This document shows, piece after piece, positions 43,902-49,703 of a stretch of 49,703 nt of DNA (position 1 is the stretch's first letter; every line of letters begins with the position of its first letter). The translations under genes and the position numbers were made by a program. The notes beneath the pieces are model-generated. The model was not told where the DNA came from and did not search any database. It worked only from the letters and a program-made list of their open reading frames with translations. This DNA comes from Oehlia diaphana (Eukaryota; Glomeromycota; Glomeromycetes; Glomerales; Glomeraceae), in NCBI GenBank assembly GCA_003833135.1, contig QZLH01000618.1, positions 10,330 to 60,032 of the forward strand, read 5' to 3'.

Positions 43902-44891
43902 TTAATAAGAATGAAAGTCATATGACATTGGTAACTGCGGTTGTTCATGTTGTGATATATATGATTGAAGGAATTCTTCTTGTTGTGGTTGCAGTTGGTA
44001 TTCAAATAGAGGATATGATAGCAGCTGTTGTGGTTGTGATAATAGTTGTTGCAGCTGCGGTTGTGATAGCTGTTGCGGTTGTGATTGGTCATATTGTTCA
44101 TATGAGTATGGCTGAAATTGTAATTGTGGTTGCGTTGAGGATAGTTGTGGTTGGTAAGGATCATATGTTTGTGGTTGCGTCGAGGATAGTTGTGGTTGGT
44201 AAGGATCATATGTTTGTGGTTGCGTTGAGGATAGTTGTGGTTGGTAAGGATCATATGTTTGTGGTTGCGTTGAGGATAGTTGTGGTTGGTAAGGATCATA
44301 TGTTTGTGGTTGCGTTGAGGATAATTGTGGTTGGTAAGGATCATATGTTTGTGGTTGCGTTGAGGATAGTTGTGGTTGGTAAGGATGATAATATTCATAT
44401 GTTTGTGGCTGCGTTGAGGATAGTTGTGGTTGGTAAGGATGGTAATATTCATATGTTTGTGGTTGCGTTGAGGATAGTGCTTGGTAATATTCATAGCTTT
44501 GTGGTGTTTGTGGTTGCGTTTGATATGAAAGGGGTGAGGATAGTTGTGGTTGGTAACCATAATCATACATTTGCGATCTCAATTTAAACCGACGATTTCC
44601 CTCAAGTGCAAGAATTTTGAAAAATTCTTTTATTTTGTTAGGCTCATTATTCCACATTATATTCAATAATTCTTTATAATTAACAGCATATGGACCAACT
44701 CGTCTAAGGTGTAACATTTTATTACGACGATATAAAGCAAAGGCATTACTATTATAAATATCTAGAAAAAGATCATCGAGCGTGAGGTTTAAGCTGCAAG
44801 GCGGGTTTTCCATAACATTAAGAAATTTTTCGTAATCTGATAATTTTACTTCTTTTACTTTTTTAACTTTCTTTACTTTTTTTATTTTCAT
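43902..44891 (-). CDS. HMG-box protein with Q/P/Y-rich tandem repeats (MATA-HMG-like)
   Basis: A 329-codon intronless frame from ATG at 44891 to TAA at 43902. Residues 1-16 are a Lys/Val run, possibly nuclear-targeting. Residues about 47-105 match an HMG box: SNAFALYRRNKML, then YKELLNIMWNNEP and FFKILALEGNRRF, with the NAF-LYRR start and W-NEP core typical of sequence-specific MATA-type fungal HMG proteins. From about residue 120 the tail is Gln/Pro/Tyr/Ser-rich: five tandem YDPYQPQLSSTQPQT units, two longer YEYYHPYQPQLSSTQPQT units, then a Q-rich end. The function is probably DNA binding in the nucleus; a role in mating cannot be told from sequence, since such genes form large families in glomeromycetes. 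The ATG follows a run of A's on minus. It is the only gene here without visible damage. Confidence 0.85.
   Translation of the reverse strand: MKIKKVKKVKKVKEVKLSDYEKFLNVMENPPCSLNLTLDDLFLDIYNSNAFALYRRNKMLHLRRVGPYAVNYKELLNIMWNNEPNKIKEFFKILALEGNRRFKLRSQMYDYGYQPQLSSPLSYQTQPQTPQSYEYYQALSSTQPQTYEYYHPYQPQLSSTQPQTYEYYHPYQPQLSSTQPQTYDPYQPQLSSTQPQTYDPYQPQLSSTQPQTYDPYQPQLSSTQPQTYDPYQPQLSSTQPQTYDPYQPQLSSTQPQLQFQPYSYEQYDQSQPQQLSQPQLQQLLSQPQQLLSYPLFEYQLQPQQEEFLQSYISQHEQPQLPMSYDFHSY
44130..44490. repeat. Coding minisatellite, 45-bp and 54-bp units
   Basis: Unit TGTGGTTGCGTTGAGGATAG + TTGTGGTTGGTAAGGATCAT + ATGTT (45 bases) repeats five times nearly perfectly, with two 54-base variants to the right. Lengths are multiples of three, so copy changes keep the frame. 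The same array has no stops in two other frames, giving long spurious ORFs on both strands. Confidence 0.9.
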
Positions 44892-44899
44892 TATTTTTT

Positions 44900-46411
44900 T
44901 TTTTTAAAAAAAAATTCGAAAAAAAAACGATAAAGGAGGGGAAAAAGACTTTTAAAAAAAAAAATTCGAAAAAATTTGCTTTTTTCAATAATTGTTTTGA
45001 TACCGTATTTATATATAATTATCACTAATCGTTTACATATCAAATTTTTTTTAGAAATCAAAATATTTTAGGAATACGAGGTATGGAAGCATGAGATTAC
45101 GGGAACTAGATAGACCGAATATATATTATAAAATTAAATTATGCATCATTGATCGAATTTTTTTTAATCATCTCCTCCCCGATTAAATTATATTATATAA
45201 AAATATAAATATATAAACAATGAACATTTATCTTTATCAATAATATAAATTATACAGTAGATACGATATTTTTTTATCATCGTTTGATCAATTGATCAAA
45301 ACAAATGCGCTATCTAATAAATCTGTACGTATCAAAGAAAAAAAAAATAAATAACATATTTATAACTTTAAAAAGAAATATATATATTCTTGTGAAACAA
45401 TATATGCATATATCCAAATTATTATTATAATTCTTTTATTAAAGTAATTAAAATAAAATGTATTTTATTAATTAAATCATAATAAATCACCTTTTTTTTT
45501 ATCTTGAAAATTCCGAAATCCGCCGCAATAAATCGTGTTGAAATTTTCGATCGATAAAAATAATTTTCTTTTTACAAAGATATAAAATTTTAAGTATACA
45601 AGAAAGTCAACTGATGCATTGAATGATTTGAAATATGATAAATAGCAATGCGCTTACTCATGTATTAAAAGGCATTTTCCGGAATCCGGATTTCGATAAA
45701 ACGAAAATGGAATAAAAATAAAGAATTATTTTTTTTTTCATAAACTAAATTATTAATATACGGAGGTGATTTGAAACAATGATTGATAACAAATGCGTTT
45801 AATTAATCAAACTTGTACTTTTCGGATTCCGGAGGAAAAAGAACCTGATAATTTGGGTGCTACTGCATTCAAAATTTACTTATAGTGTGCATAATCAATA
45901 AACTTATATTTATTAAATCAAAGTAGTCCCTGATCCAAAACAATAATATCAATAACATCCTTTCTTTTAAAATTATACAAATATGATAAATTTAGTCCAA
46001 ATTTATACAGCTACCATCTATCAACCAATCACGTAATACTGATTATGCATTGTGCAAAAATAATGAAAATGTAAATCATTAAAAATTCGTTCTTATGATC
46101 GTTTTTTATGCATTCTTCTATTTTCGAATTATAGATTCACCAAATTCGTTTGATTCATAAGCCTCAATCCTTCAATCAGAATATTGAATAGCTATACATG
46201 TTTATACAAATTCTATTTGCGACAAATATTACTGCAGGTAATTGTGATAAATTATTAAAAGAATATATTCAAAGCGTATAGTAAATATAACTTTAGGAAT
46301 AATGGAAACGTACGTACATATCAAAGACAAAGAAAATTTTCTTTTTTAAGATTGATTTGGCCCCCCTTTTCTCTCATTCGATTTAGAATTCGGAATGTAA
46401 GTTCCGATAAT

Positions 46412-46412
<1 letters not shown>
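44900..46412. other. AT-rich region upstream of the HMG gene
   Basis: It should hold the promoter of the minus-strand HMG gene near 44900-45100; T/A-rich runs and a TATATATAAT-like word at about 45010 are present, but no start site can be fixed. TTTTCCGGAATCCGGA at 45675 and TCGGATTCCGGAGG at 45819 share a CCGGAATCCG-type core in opposite orientation. No gene was seen. Confidence 0.35.

Positions 46413-46454
<42 letters not shown>
46413..46454. repeat. Poly-A tract of 42 bases
   Basis: Uninterrupted A run. It could be a retroposon tail, but no body to the left could be identified. Confidence 0.9.
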
Positions 46455-46457
<3 letters not shown>

Positions 46458-46751
46458 ATGATTACGCCAAAAAATTTTTTTATTAAATAAATAGGTGTAA
46501 ATTTTTTTTTTAAAAAAAAATAAAGGATAGAATATTTTATTAAAAAAAAAAAAATACCACTATCAACATTAACTAAGAACGATATATATATTACCCCAAT
46601 AATTAAAGAACATGTTTTGGTTTTTTCTTATAAGTTGATGCAATTATTGTTAATTACGATGAAGAAATTATGACACCGGTCTGACTTGTTTTGAAAAAGA
46701 TTCCGGAACACAGCAAAAATGGTGGTAGCTTTTGGATAACCGAATTTTTCA

Positions 46752-47049
46752 GCAGATAACTGATCGGTAATTTTTAATTTAATAAATAAAGTCGTAAAAA
46801 AAGGCAATTTGACTTAATATTCTTTTTAATTTAGCTAGAGGAATGTTCTCGATCCACGTCATAAGTAAACTACATCTTTTAGTATATATTTAAAAAGAGA
46901 GCAGATAAGTGATCGGTAATTTTTAATTTAATAAATAAAGTCGTTAAAAAGGCAATTTGACTTTAATATTCTTTTTAATTTAGCAGGAGGAATGTTCTCG
47001 ATCCACGCCGTAAGTAAACTACATCTTTTAGTATATATTTAAAAGAGAA
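46752..47049. repeat. 149-bp tandem duplication
   Basis: GCAGATAACTGATCGGTAAT starts at 46752 and GCAGATAAGTGATCGGTAAT at 46901. Both copies run through GGAATGTTCTCGATCCACG to AGTATATATTTAAAA with about ten differences. No coding content. Confidence 0.85.
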
Positions 47050-49250
47050 AGGAAAATAAATATGTTTCTCCATTTTTACTAATGTGTCACGAAACAGTTA
47101 AGTCTACGAGAGAGATATTGCCGATAAGATAAAGAGAATTCGGAAAATGTCACGGCGATCGTAGGCTTAAATACCTTACTGGCATAAAGTGCAATAATAC
47201 CAGTAAGAAATCACCGGGATCGCCAAGGAATCCGCATTTGTTCCAACCTTTAACCGATCTAACAAAGGGCAGTGGGTGGGTAGGTGGGCTTACAGTACGT
47301 GAACATTGCTGTACTGTATATCACTGTCCTTTTGATATATCTTTATTCGATTTTTTGTTTATACTTTTCGTTTTCGCATTTTTTTTTCGTAAAATCTTGG
47401 TTGTTTTTTTTTCGTAATTCCCTTTTTTAATTCTTATGTTCGGTTCTTCCTTTGATGCTTTTTTTTGCTAAATTCTTTTCGGTTATACAAATTACGTAAA
47501 TAATCAAACTTATTCCCTCCTCTCTTCTAGTTTTTTTTTTGTTTAGACGAATTGTTCCACTTTTTTTTTATTGTTTTTTTTCCAATATTTTTCATTTTTT
47601 ATTTTTTATTTTATACATTTTTACTAGGAAATAAAATTATCGTATTGCTTAAAAAAAAATTGTTTGTTTGATATAAAAAAGCATTTTAAAATGTTTATTA
47701 TTCATATTCAATATACCTCTAACAGATAATGTGTGGTGTAATTATAAAAACAATACTGCTTTTGATTTAAAAAGAAAATTAATAAAAATAACAAAAATTA
47801 AAGCTTTTGCGATATATTTAAATATTATCATTTATTTATTTTATTTATAAGACAAGTTTTTGTCATCATACTCTTTGCAATTTCTACTAGTAATGACAAG
47901 ATGGCAAGTTGTCTAAATGAAACTTGGACCATTAGTCACGTGCAAAATTGAATCATGCGGCGCAGTTGTGATCACACATTTTCGTCATTACCAAGAAATA
48001 CAAATTTGTTTTATAAAATGAAATTCAAAAATTACAAATCAAAAAAATTCATTATTAATTTATTTACAACTTAATAAACTTGTAATTCAGGGAGAACTTG
48101 CATATATGGAATAAAATAACTAAACTATAAGTGATATTATTATATTATGAACTTTAAATATTTAATCCCTGAATAATTATTTAATTTTTTTAAAATTAAG
48201 TTAACCAATGAAATCAATTTTGAAACGGCTAAAAAAATTTCACCGAAATTAAATCAATCAATAAACTAATTCAATGCCGTAAATTATTGGTTAAAGATCA
48301 GCTCGTATACGGTATACCTATATATGATTGAACTTTCGATAATTCATGATTTAATTTGCATATATAATTATTAATCAAATGACAATATATTGACTTTTTC
48401 GTTAAGGTTTAAAACTTTTATCATGTTTATGATGTTACAAAGCATCAATGTCCTTTGTTCAAGGCTTTCATTTTAATAATTCGTTAATTCGTAGAATAAC
48501 CAAAAGGATCGATGATCAATATAAATATTTGGTGGGAAATTTCACCCTGGTCAGGATCTGCAAAGGATCCTAAATATGGTTTAGTAAGATAATAATTATC
48601 AGCCACGTAATTTTTTGTTTTAAAAAATAAATAAATAAACATATATATATATATATATATTATATACAAATATTTTAATTTTATAAATTAATTGATCATT
48701 TAGATTATATTCATTTAAATGCCCTTGAATAAATTTTACGATAATTCATTCATTCATTATACAGTACAGTATACTTTAAAATATTTTTTTTTTACGTTAA
48801 TTATTCCCGTATATTATTCCATCCGTATCATTCAAACAATAATTATGTATGAAATTAAACACACGCATTATCTTTCTTTGAAAAGAATATAGAGGCGTTA
48901 TTATTTCGATTAATTTAGATTACAGGCTAAATGATTTCATATTTGTTTTTCTTAGTTGTTTCATCTCATGATTTGCGCGATATTTCTTTATTTATAATAT
49001 TTATAATTTATTTCCGTGATTTCTGCGATTTACCGCGATTTGAAATCATTTAATCATTTTCATGCATGTTATTACGCGTTGTTTATTATGTATCCTTATT
49101 CGTTTCATTTGCTGCGCAAGGTTTAAATTAAATATAAAAGCAACCATAAAACAGTCCTGGTCAAAAAATAAGAATATGAAAAGATATTCTAAAAAAACTT
49201 ATGATATTAATTATGATTTTATTTCATTGACAAAAAAAAAAAAAAAATTA
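47050..49250. other. Spacer, no genes recognised
   Basis: 47100-47330 is GC-richer (ACCGGGATCGCCAAGGAATC, GGGCAGTGGGTGGGTAGGTG) but not open for long. 47340-47640 is T-rich. A (TA)n run lies at 48643-48665. The minus frame at 48484-48620 (ADNYYLTKPYLGSFADPDQG) is too short to name. Confidence 0.35.
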
Positions 49251-49254
49251 TTCC

Positions 49255-49412
49255 CCCCAAAACCATCAAAACCGTCTTCCAAAACCGTCCTCCAAAACCG
49301 TCATCCCAAACCATCCTCAAAACCGCCATCCTAACCATTCTAACCGTCCTTACCGGCCTCAAAATCATCCTAATCGTCCTCAAAATACCGCCTATCAAAA
49401 CCCGTCCCCTGA
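49255..49412. repeat. C-rich minisatellite (CCAAAACCGTC units)
   Basis: Variants of CCAAAACCGTC, TCCTAACCGTCC and TCAAAACCATCC follow one another for about 155 bases, bounded by A-runs. G is almost absent on plus; the other strand is a series of GGTTTTGGAGGACGG words. Confidence 0.75.
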
Positions 49413-49703
49413 AAAAAAAAAGAAAAAAAAAAAAAATTATGGTTAGTTAAGATGAATTAATTAAAAATGAAATTTATCAAAATTACAACTCTCAACTAAT
49501 TTAATCTTTTGCAATCTATATTATACGAAGTAATCTGCTTCATTCTTTTCCGTTTTCGTTTCACTTTTCCCAAAAATAAGTTTATTAATTAAACAAAAAA
49601 ATTTATTTCACTTTTTTATATGTAAAATAAACTATCAATCAAATAAATATAATATGATTTATGTGACGTTCTTATCCATTGCTGTGACATTATCGTAATT
49701 ACG
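49413..49703. other. AT-rich end of window
   Basis: Nothing assignable was seen. Confidence 0.4.

Noticed and set aside
43895..44566. 223-codon minus frame of NHNYPQRNHKHMILT repeats
   Set aside because: Second-frame shadow of the same array; it lacks the HMG box.
43922..44587. 221-codon plus frame of VVVGKDHMFVVALRI repeats
   Set aside because: Shadow of the coding minisatellite in the HMG-box gene; open only because the repeat unit has no stops in this frame.
1..49703. CRISPR arrays, bacterial operons, tRNA or rRNA genes
   Set aside because: No regularly spaced repeats with unique spacers, no ribosome-binding-site and operon structure, and no convincing cloverleaf or rRNA sequence was seen; the repeats and introns fit a fungal nucleus.

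Overview
The window looks like nuclear DNA of a fungus with an AT-rich, repeat-bloated genome. An arbuscular mycorrhizal glomeromycete (Rhizophagus-like) fits best. The reasons are the low GC with long A/T homopolymers, the short fungal-type introns, the many Helitron relics with a DUF6570-type N-terminus, an HMG-box ORF of the MATA-HMG kind, and a Crypton-like (DUF3504-type) recombinase relic. This is recognition by eye; no search was run. There is one assembly gap of 895 N (34087-34981).

Only one gene looks intact: an HMG-box protein with a Q/P/Y-rich tandem-repeat tail (43902-44891, minus). Almost everything else is mobile DNA or decayed genes.

Layout. 1-1800: ends of DNA transposons, a solo Helentron-type 3' end, a dispersed repeat, an exon-like island. 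2560-7159: minus-strand relics of a class I histone deacetylase, a LINE RNase H, and an intron-containing XPF/RAD1 nuclease gene; a GC-richer structured block and a 114-bp Mutator-type MITE lie between. 7215-9219: a decayed Helitron Rep-helicase on plus. 9655-10752: a foldback repeat, a second copy of the 1-kb dispersed repeat, a second copy of the MITE. 11576-14185: a LINE 3' end, a Tc1/mariner relic, a palindromic minisatellite. 16686-19800: decayed, unrecognised coding DNA. 21120-27705: an exon candidate, a Helitron scrap, related MITEs (one carrying a Ser/Pro-TM coding segment), a GT/T-rich minisatellite, a TPX2-like spindle-gene relic, and an 855-bp TA-flanked MITE with long inverted repeats. 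29085-31496: a LINE reverse transcriptase relic and a Crypton-type tyrosine recombinase relic. 33199-39789: a nearly complete Helitron on minus, inactivated mainly by nonsense codons and interrupted by a TA-flanked insertion that contains the gap. 41255-42982: more decayed coding DNA, a Helitron helicase scrap and an EED/ESC-like (Polycomb PRC2) relic with a duplicated exon. 43902-44891: the HMG-box gene. 44900-49703: AT-rich sequence with a 149-bp tandem duplication and a C-rich minisatellite.

The most interesting theme is the co-occurrence, inside Helitron-rich DNA, of intron-retaining fragments of conserved nuclear genes (HDAC, XPF, TPX2, EED). Because introns are kept they are DNA-level copies, not retrocopies; capture by Helitrons is an attractive but unproven explanation. 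The second theme is that the stop codons in the large Helitron are nearly all explicable by C-to-T change (CGA to TGA, CAA to TAA, CAG to TAG), as expected from cytosine methylation followed by deamination or a RIP-like process.
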